A stretch of DNA of 64,000 nt from Sphagnum compactum (Eukaryota; Bryophyta; Sphagnopsida; Sphagnales). The notes under the pieces are model-generated. The model saw nothing but the letters and a program-made list of their open reading frames with translations, ran no database searches and was not told the origin of the DNA. Location of the stretch: NCBI GenBank assembly GCA_965153455.1, contig OZ234495.1, forward strand, positions 23,990,875-24,054,874, in the 5' to 3' direction. This document shows, piece after piece, positions 13,240 through 25,869 of this stretch. How positions within the stretch are numbered: position 1 is the stretch's first letter; each line of letters starts with the position of its first letter. The position numbers and the translations under genes are program-made.

Positions 13240-16200
13240 TAACAAAAATCTTATCCATTTATTATACATTTTCTTTTTCAAAAGAATGGTCATTGAAATG
13301 TTATTGAATAATGATATTCAAAAAAAATTTGTTCAAATGATTTTATATTTTCAAAAGGAAATAAATGTAATTATGTACATTATTGAAATTAAATTAAATT
13401 AAACTTTAATCATTTGATTTGAACAAAATCTCAATAAGATACGAATTTTCAAGTTTGTGTTTTTGTAATGTTTAAAATGAAGTATTTGATAAATAGAATG
13501 CAATGTTACACATTATCACAATAAATGTGGTGCCTTCATGGTAAGGGCGTTTGTTTCCATCTTAGAGGTCAAGGGATCAAACTTCATAATGGTAAGTTGA
13601 CCAAATATTCTCTTATGTAGTTCTCTAAAGTAATGTCTACTTAGGTTGATTACATGGCCTATGTACATAAGCTATGTTTTTAACCTACCATAAGTAGTGA
13701 CACGTGCCAATAATTCGTAAACTGAAAATCATGAAATTATCAATTTAATTGATTTCCATGTTGCTTAATTAATTACTTAGCAAGTTGACTAATTCACAAC
13801 AATTGGTCCCTGTTCACTAGTGTGTTAACCAATTTCATTATGGTAAAAATGTCCAAATTCACTCAAAATCTAATGAAACCCAAAATGAACTAAGACACAT
13901 TTTGGTGTAGTGTTAGTTTTTTCTTTTTTTTCTTTTTCTTAAATTGGAAAAAAAATTATTGGAATAAAACTCAACTTTTTGTCCCCAAACAGTCACAAAA
14001 TAATAAGAATTTTCCACCAAAAAGTCATTGGTACTACTAATATTAAAAGTAAATTTTACTTGATATAAATCAATATACAGGTAATATTGATTGAACTTTT
14101 GATGAAGGTTAAAGTTCAATTTAATTTTTCAAACAAATTTATGGGTAGATAAAATAACCGTTGTTTAATTACAATTACAACAACGTGCTAATTTTAAAAT
14201 GTGGTTTATGCATATGTTGATGTATATTTGCATATGATTCAATGTTCAACATTGGATTCAACATTTTTGTTGTCTATTCTTTACAACATTTGGTATGGTG
14301 GTTAACCTAATAATTGGGTTGTAAAACAAGATTCTTCCTCCTCAAACTAGAGACTTACAATTTAGAAATAATATTGGGACATGAACATGGAAATTTGTAT
14401 TACTAAGTAAAATTTTTGTGTTATTATCTTTGAATATGATCATGCATTCCATGTGGTTTGATTAGTGTGATTTGTATTCTTAGACTAATTTCAAATAAAA
14501 GACTTTTTGGTCAATATATGTTTTTCAAAATCAATGTTGGATTCATTTGGGATCAAGGTTTGCAGAGGTGGACCATATTTAAAAAAAGTATTGCATATAA
14601 CTTCTTAATTTAAAAAATCATTTGGTTAAATTATTTGAAATGATATAAATAAAGAGGTTACAATCCACAAAACAAGATTATTGAAAAAAAGAGGTTACTA
14701 GAGGAGGCTCACATGCTTTCCTAAAATACAAACACTTAGAAGGAAGATAAGTTGTTATTAAAAAGAGGCAAAATTGTTATATAAAATACAAATGAATTGA
14801 AATTCTCCACCTTATGTGGACTAATGATGATGGACACATGTTAAGTAATTAACATGTTGCAATTTGGTACCATGTTGCTTAACAAACTTTTATTCATGGC
14901 TTTTGAAAATATGTATTTGAAAAGTTTATTGTGTTCAAATCATTACCAATCAGATAGAAATATGGTTTTATAATATGTCATGCATACGAAAACAATAAAA
15001 TAAGATTGAAATATGTGGAAGTATGATAGAAAAACCATTCATGCCCTTTGTTAAACTTATAATAATCTATTTCCAAAAAACTAAAAACAAAGTTGAATTA
15101 TAAAATAGACCAAAATTAAAGGTAGACGTATATTTGATTGATTTTTTAAAAAATTAAAAGGAAAAAAAATGTTCACCCAATCCAAGGAAAGGGTGATTAA
15201 AAGGGGCAAAATAAAATGTCTAACCTTAAGTCATGTGCAAAGTTTTTAAAATTGTTAGATGTCTAATTTGATGAAACAAAATATTAATGAATTTGATGTT
15301 TAGAATGAGATTAGTAAGTCTAATTAATTTCATAAACATAACATTGATAAAAATAATGTAAATTTATCAACTTTGATGGATATTTTATTTTCAATTGAAT
15401 ATGTTTTTTATTTTGATTAAAAGGTGTCCATTAAAATATTACCAACAAAATTAAGTTGGAATTTTTTTGTTTTATGTTGTTATATTTGATTTAATCATTA
15501 AAATATAATTAATGTAAGATTATTGTAATTTTCTTAAAAATTATATAAAATAATGTTAGAATATTACAATAAATTATAAATAGTTACAATGTAATATCTT
15601 ATTTATTATTTATTTATAATATAAATAATATCTTATTTATAAATTTTATTTTCAATATAAACCAAAAGTTATAGGAAAAGGTTGCTAATTATTGCTAAAT
15701 CATTATTGGGATGCTTGTTGGTGACATTACAACAAAAAATTGAAAAACAAATTTGACGAAAAATATTAATGTAAATATCAAAAGGACATCCATGTATAAT
15801 AGATTATGCAATAAACAAAAGCAATTGTTTTTTTCTAGTAGGTCATATTTGGATAAGGGACAAGGATCACCAAATGAATTTTAAGAGACATACAAACCAT
15901 TTGATCTTATCAAGTCGTGTCACACAAAATCATACAATTTTATGATCTATGAAATAATAAATTAATTAATAGGAGATTAAATAGCATGCATAGTGTTGAA
16001 ATGATTCCATTGTGGTTGTTTCCATAAGTTAGATACAAAAACATTTTTCCATTCTCACCTTTTGCATTTACATTTGTTTTTCTGTTAACAATTTTTTGAA
16101 CAATGTTGGCATATCCACGTGAAGACTAATTAGATAACACATGTTCATATGTCAATGACATGTTATGTTGAAATATATAATTGTTTGCCAAAGGGTAATA

Positions 16201-18480
16201 ATGATGTGCTGTAATGTGTAACAATAATAAACCTTCTTTATTTGCACCAAGACAAGCCAAAAAAAAAATCTCTAAATGTTCTTGAAGTGCAAGACATTAA
16301 TTCATTCATATATGAAGTTGAAACATGAAAGGACACAAAGAAAAAGACATTGTTCCATTTCCATTTTGATTTAACATAAATGTCAAGTGGTCTATGTCCT
16401 TAATTGTTGTAGCAACAACCAATTATAGAGATTTAGAACCAAAGTTTTACTATTTTCAAAAATAATTCTACATACAAAGGATTGAAACATCCCCAAAAAA
16501 TTTATTAAAAAAGGAAAATGTACTTCTAAAACAAAAATATCAAAGATGATGAGAACACACAAAATATTATTACAATATATTTTTCTAATAATACTTTAGA
16601 TTGATTAATATGGGGGATCACCAAAATTGAGAAAATAAAGGTTTAACTATCCAGTGAAATGTGGTGCCAGCCATATCGAAAGGCTATTGAAGGAGTTTCG
16701 ATAGAAGTCATGTCAACCCCCACCAATCCTTCATTGACGAATTACAAAATGTCACCATCTTCAAAATTACCTATTACTAATCTAAAATTTTATTAAAAAC
16801 TTGTTCAAAGTTTCAAAAATTCAAAAGTTATCCTCTTTTAACAAATGGCAAGCACATTATATTGTAATCAAAAGGTCAAAAAGTCACATCTTGAATAAGG
16901 TTAGAACTCAAAACTCAAAACCCTGAAAATTCAAGGACGATTGTGGATATGATGTTGAGAATTGAAATGGAGCTCACGATGGTGTGGTGGTGCCATATGA
17001 TTCATAGAACATTGCGGTTATGCAAATTTTGATTTGGATAAGGTTTTTTGTGTTTTTCTTGAGTGATCCTTCTTGGGTTAGTCCTAGAAAGGTTTAGGGT
17101 TAAAAACTTAGGGTGTGTTAGAAAACCAATAATGCCATTTGGGGTTTCTAGTAAAAGGTGCATAAGGGGTGCAAACATGAATGTAGTTGGGGAGCATTTG
17201 TTGGTGTGATCATTTGCAGAGGTTGTGCATCTTCAAGCAACACAACTTGTTCACATGGAAGGTGGCCCAACAAATGCCAAGGTGAATGTAGTGGCAAGAG
17301 TGGAGGTTAGAATGTTTGACATTGAAGACTTGGTAGACTTTTCTATCAATAATGGGTGCATAGGGGCCTGAATCGATTTGTTCAAGCCAATAGAGGAAGA
17401 AGTCTTATCAATATGCATGTTTCAAAATTCCAGTGGCTTCTTAACCAAGGAATAGCAAGTTGTTCCAGGTGAAAGCACACTATGGGTGAACCACTTTTCA
17501 TCCAAAAAAATGATGTGTAACAAGTATGATAGGTATGCAAAAAGTTGAAATCTTGATGGCATTTTTTGGAAACCATAAACATAAGAAGAAAACTTTATAA
17601 TGTGTAGAACAAAATTTTGGAACTCAAAATTCATTTTAATCAAAGTTAAGCTTGATCTAATGGTTAAATGAAAAGGATGGGATAAAATCAATGTGCATAA
17701 AATATATAACGTACATTTTTTCAATGACCATAGAGCCTTCTGTTTGTGATTCATGACACATTACTAAACAAAAGAAAATGAAAAAAAATACAGTGCCCAC
17801 CTATAAAATCTCTTCCTTGTCCTTAAGGTAATGGTTTTTTCCAAAAAAAATTTATTATGCATTTATTATACAAAAAGTGAAAAAAACACATTTTTTGAAT
17901 GGATTTTCAACCAAAATTTTTAAACTTATAAATGATCCTAAATTTAGTTGATGTATATCAATATCATTCACCACAAAAAAATCACTACAAAACTCCACCC
18001 ATAACCTTATTTTTAAAGTATATTTGCAAATTTTCATACTCTATGACGTATTTATTTCGACATAAATATACTTAATATGTTCAAGTTTGTAAATGTTTGT
18101 TAGAATTTCTTTTAAAATAAACTAATTTAAGTGTAAAGATAATGCAATGTATTTGAAATGAACAAAAATAATCCAAGATGTGATGTCCATATGACCAAAA
18201 AAAACCAAATGCAAAATTTTTGTTTTTGTGATTATAATTTTTGGAGGGCATAATGTGTTTTCACCCTTCCACCTTTTCCCATGGATGTTGTTCACATTAA
18301 GGCATAGTTATTAAGAAAACATTACATCATAGGTAGTTTTGTTGGTCCCATTAAACCTCCTGCCATTAATTTCATTCCATGGCTCACAAATTTAAATAAG
18401 GTCGTGTGCCCAAGAAAAATGGTTTTTTTATTTGATATTAGGCATGGTTTTTTTACTTGAAAGTTGATAGCCCTACTACA
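13240..18480. other. AT-rich intergenic DNA, no gene seen
   Basis: No supported gene. A tRNA-like phrase at about 13526-13590 (TGGTAAGGGCG followed some 25 bases later by GAGGTCAAGGGATCAAAC) recalls the A and B boxes of a tRNA-derived SINE, but no 3-prime body or target duplication could be delimited. From about 17100 onward the text becomes richer in G and could be the 5-prime part of the LINE described next. Confidence 0.35.
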
Positions 18481-18785
18481 ACAATTGATGTGCTAACTAA
18501 GACCCCTCTCAACTCATAATGGGTTAGTTGCATCTTTCAACAATGGGTGCCAAGCTTTGACCCTCATAACCCCACATGCTTGCAACTTCTATCATGGATA
18601 TATTTGAAGAAATTAGGTTTGGAGTTTGGTCCCATTGTTGTTTTCCTTGTTGAACAAGTTAATGGTTTGTTAAAGGTGGGCAACACCAATGAAGCTATAT
18701 GGGATACTGCAAGTTATGCATAACATTTGACATGGAGAATGGTTGGATTGCATAACTTGGAATCCAAGGCTCAATAGAGTAGCCA

Positions 18786-19082
18786 ATGTTAATTCCTATT
18801 GATTACGAAAATGCACCAATCAAATGCCAATATTGTTTAAGGATCTCCCACAAGATTGTTAAATGTTGGGTGCGGCAATCAAATGAGGTTGTGGTTGACA
18901 TTGACCCTAGGACGCGTGAAGTTAGGAATAAAAGGATTGAATGCACTCATAACACAATTCCAACCAAGGATCAAAGTTCTTCACATAACGCAATGAAATT
19001 ATACAACAATTCTAAAATTTCGATGGTTTCATTATTGTTTATCGCAAAAAGCTTCATGAACAAGCTAAGCTTTCCAGGCTAG
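18786..19082 (+). pseudogene. LINE ORF fragment with CCHC zinc knuckle
   Basis: A 98-codon open segment whose residues 14-27 read CQYCLRISHKIVKC, an exact C-x2-C-x4-H-x4-C zinc knuckle, preceded by IDYENAPIKC, the usual lead-in (Y-E-x-x-P-x-x-C) of the CCHC domain in plant LINE proteins. In these elements the knuckle binds the element RNA in the ribonucleoprotein. The upstream DUF4283-like part and the downstream part are out of frame or stopped, so this is a remnant and not a gene. Confidence 0.75.
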
Positions 19083-20039
19083 GCAGGATCATATATTTTC
19101 ATGTCAAACACACATATAGAAGCAAAGGAAAAATGAAAGGTCCCTTGGAATCTTCAAAAAGGTGACCTATGGCTATTGTAGGCTTGGCCATGGCCTCACA
19201 CAAAAGGAGTGATTATCTCAAGTAGGAAGTTTGATCAATCATCCAAGTTCCAATGTAGTGTGGGGTCAAGAGGAAGGTGTACCCATAAAAAATGCTTGCC
19301 TCCAACTATTAACAAAAATAATATTAGAAAGGTTGTTTAAAAAGTTGCATTTTTAAATAAACCTCCTTCCTTGGGCAATCATGCTTTAAAAATAAACAAC
19401 ATTGATATGCAAGATGCATGTGATGGGATCATAGATGGTGGGAACAACAATTGACTAAATGGGTTGAACAAAAAGAAGCCATGTTATCAAATAATTCCAA
19501 ATGTCACTAATGGTTTTTCCAAAGAGGAATTCATTAAATGTTGCATTCCAAGCCTACCTTTGTAGATCATTGTCCTTATACGGTTTGATGATTGCATTCA
19601 TAACACTCTAAATGGGGGAGCTCAAGATGTTCCATTATACGAGGTTGTGGGGCTCTTGGTGTCACCAAACAGAACCAATGTTGATCATGCTTCAAAGTAT
19701 AATTTCAACCCTAAACAACCTCTAGAGCTCAACAATTACTAAAAGCAAATCCAAAATAGTCCTTTCAACCAACCATAGCTCCTTTGTTGTGTGCCAAAAT
19801 GCATTGAAAAATTAGAATAAATGTTTGTAATGCAAGCAACAAGTAAATCAAACATGTAGTCAAGATACAAATGATAAAAGTCTGAACTTGGACCAAAGTA
19901 TGTTTTTTACACAAGAGCAACTTTCAACAAAAATGTCTAGCACTTCCAGGCATTATCAATTCCTTTGAGAGGATTTATCATTCTACAATATTTTGGGGTG
20001 GAATTATAGCAAGAACATGCAAGAGAAGGGAGCCCATAA

Positions 20040-20830
20040 ATCTCCCATTGATTTCAATCAAACTTCATGATGAATGTACAATTGTTTTCCTTAAATGTGA
20101 GGGGGCAAATGAGGATGCCAAACTCTCCTCTCTTCATAATTAAATCCAATCTTTTATTCCCAAGTTGGAGATATTGATGCCCCAAAAGCACAAGTTGAGG
20201 GTGGAAAATGTTATTTTTTGGGAAAGAGAATATGGACCCAAGCATAATGTAAGATTTTGCATGCAAAACCAGGTTATTTTACAATAAATTGAACTTTTAG
20301 TGTAGGCGATGATGGTGTTTACACCATGGTTACAAGTAGGTGGGCACAACACATTAGTGCGAAAGGTTGTATTGTTGGTAACAAGGTTTTGTGGATCCAA
20401 TTTGAAGGTACCTTGGGTGACAGGCAAGGGGGTTGCCAATATTTATGCCCCTAATGATTCTTACGATCGATATAAAAATTAGGAGGAAATGTTAGCAAAG
20501 CTGTCAACAAATTAATGTTGGATTTTGATTGGAACCTTCAACATGGTCAAACAACCATTGGACAAATTTCAATTTCGTGGCAGCCCAATTCTAGAAGTGG
20601 AAAAGATCCTATGTGATTAAGTGAAGTATCTTTTGGAGTTGAAGATTTTTTTTCATCTAATGGGTCTCTTAGGTTTTCTTAGGATAATCATAGAAGTGGG
20701 GGGTGAAAATTGTAATTCAATTAAGTAAAACATATTTGCCTTCTTTGGATAGGTTTCATCCTTCAAGCAAAGTTTTGGATTATTCCATTTGTGGGGATTC
20801 AATTTTGACTAACCATATACTTCTTGTTAA
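20040..20830 (+). pseudogene. LINE endonuclease remnant
   Basis: Plus-strand translations in shifting frames recover fragments that fit the AP-type endonuclease of L1 elements. Near the start is a SLNVRG-like opening (about 20090). VANIYAPND lies at about 20430-20455, followed by GTFNMV near 20545, where functional enzymes have GDFN. Several stops separate these pieces. The family nicks genomic DNA to prime reverse transcription; this copy cannot do so. Confidence 0.6.
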
Positions 20831-20839
20831 GGACACAAA

Positions 20840-21246
20840 AAATCACGAGAACAAAGGCTAAAGGAAAGGTTTAAATCTAACTTCCAAATAAAGAACAAGA
20901 CAAGATTATGTGATTCAAAAACAAGAACACAAGAAGTAAAAACAAAAACACGAGATGTGCAAAACAAACATGCAAACGGATCTTTATTATGTTAACATAT
21001 GCAAACATGAACATGAAAAGAACACAACAAGGTTATGATGCACGATCGTGCCTAAAACTAAAGTTGAACAGACTGAAGTTGAACAGACTGAAGGAAATGA
21101 AGGGTCGTATTCCTATTTATATTTTTTGGGGGACCTAGCTCAATGAAGCTTACAAGGAGGCTTCTATGTGTGCATAAAGTAAGGAAGCTTCTTGGGAACC
21201 TTTCTAACTGGGAGTCGATTATGAATTACAAAAATTTCACTGAAAG
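20840..21246. mobile_element. Insert within the LINE, unidentified
   Basis: The endonuclease-like text stops at about 20840 (CTTGTTAAGGACAC) and LINE linker coding resumes only after about 21650. The intervening DNA begins with A-rich text with repeated AACAAGAACACAAGAAG-like phrases, contains a duplicated 15-mer (AGTTGAACAGACTGA at about 21062 and 21077), and then TATTTATATTTTTTGGG, which could be a promoter TATA box of a solo LTR. No clear terminal repeats were found. The identity is therefore open; the strict 11-bp array follows immediately. Confidence 0.4.
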
Positions 21247-21530
21247 TTAACTTGGACTTAATTAGCAGTCAACTAGGAGTTAACAAAATTAACTAGGACT
21301 TAATTAATATTTAATTAGAAGTTAACTAAGACTTAATTATGAATTAACTAGGAACTAATTAGGAACTAACTTGGACTTAACTAAAAATTAATTAGGAATT
21401 AACTAAAAGATAATTCAAAATTAACTTGGAGTTAATTAAGACTTAATTAGGATTTAATTGAGAGTTAATTGGGACTTAAGTAAAAGTTAACTAGAATTTA
21501 ATTGAAAATTAACTAAAACTTAACTAGGAA
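21247..21530. repeat. Strict 11-bp tandem array, core TTAACTAGGAC
   Basis: Twenty-six consecutive units that can be written as TTAA(C/T)TA(G/A)(G/A)A(C/A/G), with unit starts every 11 bases from 21247 to 21520; only one unit (21280-21288) is short, at 9 bases. Examples in order are TTAACTAGGAC, TTAATTAATAT, TTAATTAGAAG, TTAACTAAGAC, TTAATTATGAA. Units differ from each other at several positions, yet the spacing has almost never slipped. An 11-bp spacing is close to one turn of B-DNA, so the AT-steps lie on one face of the helix. Confidence 0.92.
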
Positions 21531-21658
21531 TTATGGATGAACATTATGGATAATTTCCATCTATTGGAAAATGGTGTCTCATGTTCGCATTCGTCATACT
21601 TCATAACTTGTTAGTATGCATTGACTTCAAAATTTTCATAAATAAAGGTCATTAGAAT

Positions 21659-23340
21659 ATGAATATGAAATACTTAGGGGAGGTTAGGGAACAAGTTAAG
21701 GCAACATGGGAAAGTTGCAACCCCCACCCTAGTTTTTTTAAGAAACTTAAAGTAGTGACATGGTTTTATAAAAATAAGGATGTGGAGTTTCATAAGCCAA
21801 AAAACTTGTTGAAGCATGAGTTAGAAGTAGTTTTGGGGAGTGTTCAACATAACCATGAAAATACATTGTTGTAGGACAAGGTGGTAGATCTTCAAGGCCA
21901 TTTAAAAGGCTTGGAGGAAAGAAAGATTGAAGGGATGCAAATCCATTCAAGAATAAAGTGGAAATGTGTTAGGGACTTTATGTGTAAAGAAAATTTTCAT
22001 GTTGTTAAAGAGAAGCCATCTTTTAATTTCCTCACCACTATCAAGAATCAAAATGGGGAGCTAGTGTGTGAAAGGGAAGAAGTGGAAAGGACCTTCTATG
22101 TTTTTTTCAAGCAACTATACATGGAAACATAGAACATAAAAAAAATTGGGGAAACTAGATGACACATAATTCGATCATTGCCCTATAAAGTCATGAATAA
22201 TATAGAGAATGGCTTCTCCTATCATTAAGGAATAACTCAGAGATGTAGTGGCAAAGTGGGTAAATTGCAAAGCCCTAGGGATTGATGGAGTGGTCTTAGA
22301 GTTCTATAAAAAAATATGGGATGTTGTGGGACATGACTATTGGCTAATGGTGTCCACAACCATTAGGCAAGGTAAATTCCCAATTGGGTTCACTCAAGGG
22401 CTAATTACTTTGCTATCAAAGATTGGGGAGAAAGAAGACTTCAACAATTAGCATCCAATTACTTTGTTTAATGTTTCCTATAAGATTTTTGCAAAGGCCT
22501 TTTGATTATGACTATAGCTTGTTTTGATGGAAGCAATTAGCATAGACCAATCAACATTCCTTCCTCTGTCCCACATCTTAGATGGGATCTTACTTGTTGA
22601 TGAAACTTTGGATAGGCAAAAGTTTCGAATTATAGCTTGATTTTTCTCAAGTTAGATTTTTCTAAAACCTTTGATAAGGTGTCTTGGGCATTCTTATTCC
22701 AATGCCTATAGAAGATGGGATTACCTCAAGAATTCATTCAATTTGTTTGAATATTGTTTGTGGGGCATAAACATCAGTGAACTTAAATGGGGCTACCTTG
22801 AAACCTTTTCCTATTTCTGAAGGAGTTAGGTAGGGTTGTCCATTAGCCCCATACTTGTTCTTATTGGTGGGGGAAGCTTTCAACTAGTTTGTCAAGGCTG
22901 AGGTTGAAAGTCATAAAAATTTAAGGGGTTCCCTATTGCATTCAGGCTATTAGCAAGTCGTTCACAAATTGCAAATGACACGTCCTTTACAATAAAATGT
23001 GAAAATGTCTTTGTTGAAAATTTGGTTATTGTTTTAAAATTATTTGGAATTACTTTTCAAAATCAATTGAGGGAAAAGTGCAGCCTTCTTTTAAAAGACA
23101 TGCCAAGCCATGCTAGATTGGTTGAACCATTACCGATGGAAATGGGCAAGAGAAAAAAACATCACCAAGTTATTAGGTACTCCATTTAGTTTGGGGGTGG
23201 AGGTGAAAAATATTGATGCCTTTCTACTCAACAAAATCAAGAAAAAACTATCATTTTGGTGTTCAACCCACCTTTCATTGGTAGGTAGAACATTCATTGT
23301 TAACCATATTCTTCTTTCCACTCTTTGATGTATATTTTAT
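21659..23340 (+). pseudogene. LINE reverse transcriptase remnant
   Basis: The linker (21659-22132) is in one frame apart from a TAG at 21872, where LQ would be expected. The RT core follows: KALGIDGVVLEF (about 22270), LITLLSKIGEKEDFNN then TAG then HPITL (Trp replaced by stop at about 22449), LDFSKTFDKVSW (about 22650), and GVR-TAG-GCPLAPYLF (about 22820, Gln replaced by stop). The catalytic F/YADD block reads IAND at about 22970, so the first Asp has become Asn. Later text (KLLGTPFSLG, FWCSTHLSLVGRTFIVNHIL) matches the C-terminal part of plant LINE RT. Clearly inactive. Confidence 0.85.
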
Positions 23341-23344
23341 TTTT

Positions 23345-23370
23345 ATGGGGGGGTGGGGGGGGGGGGGGTC
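23345..23370. repeat. Poly-G tract
   Basis: G run broken by single T residues at about 23347-23368, inside the LINE remnant, where coding continuity is also lost. Confidence 0.9.
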
Positions 23371-25218
23371 AAAGAAAGTTTTTCAACAAATTTGTGCATT
23401 GTTGCGAAATTTTCTTTGGGCAAGAAATGAACATATAACTTGAAGCATGGTGTTAGAGTAAAGGGTCTTGGGCTAGTTGATCATGAGGAAGCTTTATTAA
23501 TTTTATTGGTAAAGTGGGTACTTTTGGCTTTACAACCAATTTTTTTTAATTTCCAAATTCTCCTTCACTTTCACCTAAGTTGGATTAGGCCAAATAAGAA
23601 CAAAAAATGGGGAGCCAACCTAAATTAGGTGTTGTGTTGCAATCACAAGTTAATGAAGGATCTCACATTTGGAATAGGATCACCAATGCATGGAAGGGGT
23701 TGGTGAAAAAAATGGTATTTTGCCCTACCCCTACTTTAGATGCTACTCTCAACAAGGAGTTATAATGATCTACCAATTTTGAAGGGGGCAAGTTGGGTTT
23801 TCAAAAGAAAGAGCTATTGAGTTTTATTATAAATTGGGTTTAACAAAGGCCAAAACAACAATGCACATCGTGGAAGGGAGAGCTTTATTAGTTGTAGAGG
23901 CTCAACAACGTTATGGTCTTAAACCATAAGACAATCACCTCTATGCAAGGACGGTGGCACAACTTAACATGCAAGTTCCATAAGAGTACATATTAGTAAC
24001 AATCAGTGATTGGGTGGGCAATTTTCTACATGAAGGAAAAGCATATTTAGTTTGGGTGTTACATGCCACAAAACCCTTCAAGCCATTAATTGCTTCCTAT
24101 TCGACCACATATTCTATTCCACCATAGATATAGTTGTTTTTGTTGGAACCCAAACATGCACTTTGTAACCCTACAACATTCAAAGGACAAAGGACTTGTA
24201 ATTTAAAGGTCATTAGCACAAGGTTTGTGTTTGTGAATTATTTAAGGGACAAAAAAAATTTCCTATACAATTATTCAATGGTTCATTTAATAACCTTGCC
24301 TTTGATTTATACTCCTAGATTTGGGATGGTGTCACTAACTTTTTCTTATAAGGTAAATGCAAGTTAAGGTGGTTTGAAAGCGGCAAGAGTCCGAGTCCCA
24401 AAAGTCCATATAAAGTTCATATTTTAACACTAAAATGGGAAAAAAATGGTTAAAAACCAATGTTGAGTGGGTTTTATGTGGCAATTAATCAATTAATAAA
24501 ATCCATATGAAAGGTTTCCCATCTAGAAAACTTTTTAACATACATGTTAGGGGGGAAAATATATCAATCCAATAAAAAGTGACCAAGATTGGGACTTTTG
24601 AAAATAAGGTCCAAATTTAGTCATTCAAAATTCCATAGTTATTTGTTGGTTAAAATTTTGTTGTAATTTTTTCAATCCATATCTATTTTCCATATATTAT
24701 ATATTGAGTCCCTATAAAAAACATTGAAATGAAATCATAACAAAAAATGCATTTGAATATTATTGCAAAACCTAAATTAATCCATCTGTTCATTTTTAAA
24801 GTCCATTATTAAATGATTGGTGTATGTTTATTGAATTTCACCCCTCAATAAATATTCTTATTCAAGTTGGCAATTTTAATCCATAAATATATTTGTCGAA
24901 TTGATGATTTTACAATGCCTTCATGACATTTGAATATAGTATATTCTGTAAAAAGTCCATTAGGATGCAAAAAATGAGCCACTGAAACTTGCATGTACCC
25001 TATACACATATGATTTTGGGAGGAACTAGTTGAATAACAAACCATCTTTCTTGAAACCTACTGAAGCAAAATGGGGGGATCTATTACATATATGGGTCAA
25101 GTTGGCTTGGACGAAGGTTTGGAATAAAGGGAGGACTAGAAAGGAAGCAATTATCATATGATCATTTTGGCACCATGTAGTGGTAGTCAATGCTTGGAGT
25201 GCTAAAATCAATTAGCTC

Positions 25219-25560
25219 TTTGACAACCAGTGCCCATTTTGTGGTGAAAGACTGGAAAAATTAGAAATTCACAGCTTTTGGGAATGTCCCCAATTTCAAC
25301 GAACTTGGCATTGGGCCATTAACATCATTAATAGGCTTTGCACTAGACCAAGTAAAAAAGGTCCATGGAAAATGTTCACTATTGAGAAATGTTTCTCCGG
25401 GGACAACATCAAGGGCGTCTTAAAAAATTCAACCCTATATGGCATCCGCTTCAAAGAATCGCCATGTGGATTATTTGGATTGAAAAGAATGATCTAATTT
25501 TCAATAAACATTATTGGATTGTGCATTAGGTGGAATCTATTATGTGGAATTTACTTGCAG
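25219..25560 (+). pseudogene. LINE C-terminal zinc-binding domain remnant (zf-RVT-like)
   Basis: Reads CPFCGERLEKLEIHSFWECP, the C-x2-C...H-x4-C arrangement characteristic of the domain that follows reverse transcriptase in many plant LINEs, followed by QRTWHWAINIINRL. The frame then drifts. It marks the 3-prime end of the element, about 300 bp before the A-rich tail. Confidence 0.75.
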
Positions 25561-25869
25561 AGTATGCAAGGATTGCTTGGAAACATGTTATGTTTATGAT
25601 TTGTAGAGCACTTGGGAAGGAGGTTGCCTTTTTGTTTGAATTTAAAACTTTGGAGCTTTAGGTAGTTGATTTGTCATAGAATTGGGAGGCACATCATGTG
25701 ATGCCTTCATTGGCCTTTAGTTGAGGTTATAATGTGATTTATTTCTTGCCCAAGGCCCATTTTGGTTTTGGCCTTTGGTTATAGCTTGGTGGTTGTATTT
25801 TTCTTGTTTGCAATGGGTATTCCTGTTTGTTCCCAAAAAAATAAAATGAAATTTTAGGATTTTTGATGA

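Larger units (their letters stand above)
18480..25860 (+). mobile_element. Decayed L1-type LINE, interrupted by an insert
   Basis: Broken coding sequence in LINE order on the plus strand. About 18540-18730 resembles the DUF4283-type region of plant LINEs. Next come a CCHC zinc knuckle (18823-18865), endonuclease-like text (about 20040-20830), a linker with SRIKW and FKQLY motifs (21659-22132), reverse transcriptase (22248-23340), and a terminal CPFCGE...H..FWECP zinc-binding (zf-RVT-like) domain (25230-25300). It ends in an A-rich tail near 25840-25860. Stops and frameshifts are frequent, so it is not active. Between about 20840 and 21540 unrelated DNA and an 11-bp array interrupt the endonuclease-to-RT junction. 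Element ends are approximate; I saw no target-site duplication. Confidence 0.85.

Noticed and set aside
13526-13590. tRNA-like A-box and B-box words
   Set aside because: No cloverleaf with anticodon and acceptor stem can be formed; at best it is a tRNA-derived SINE fragment without visible ends.
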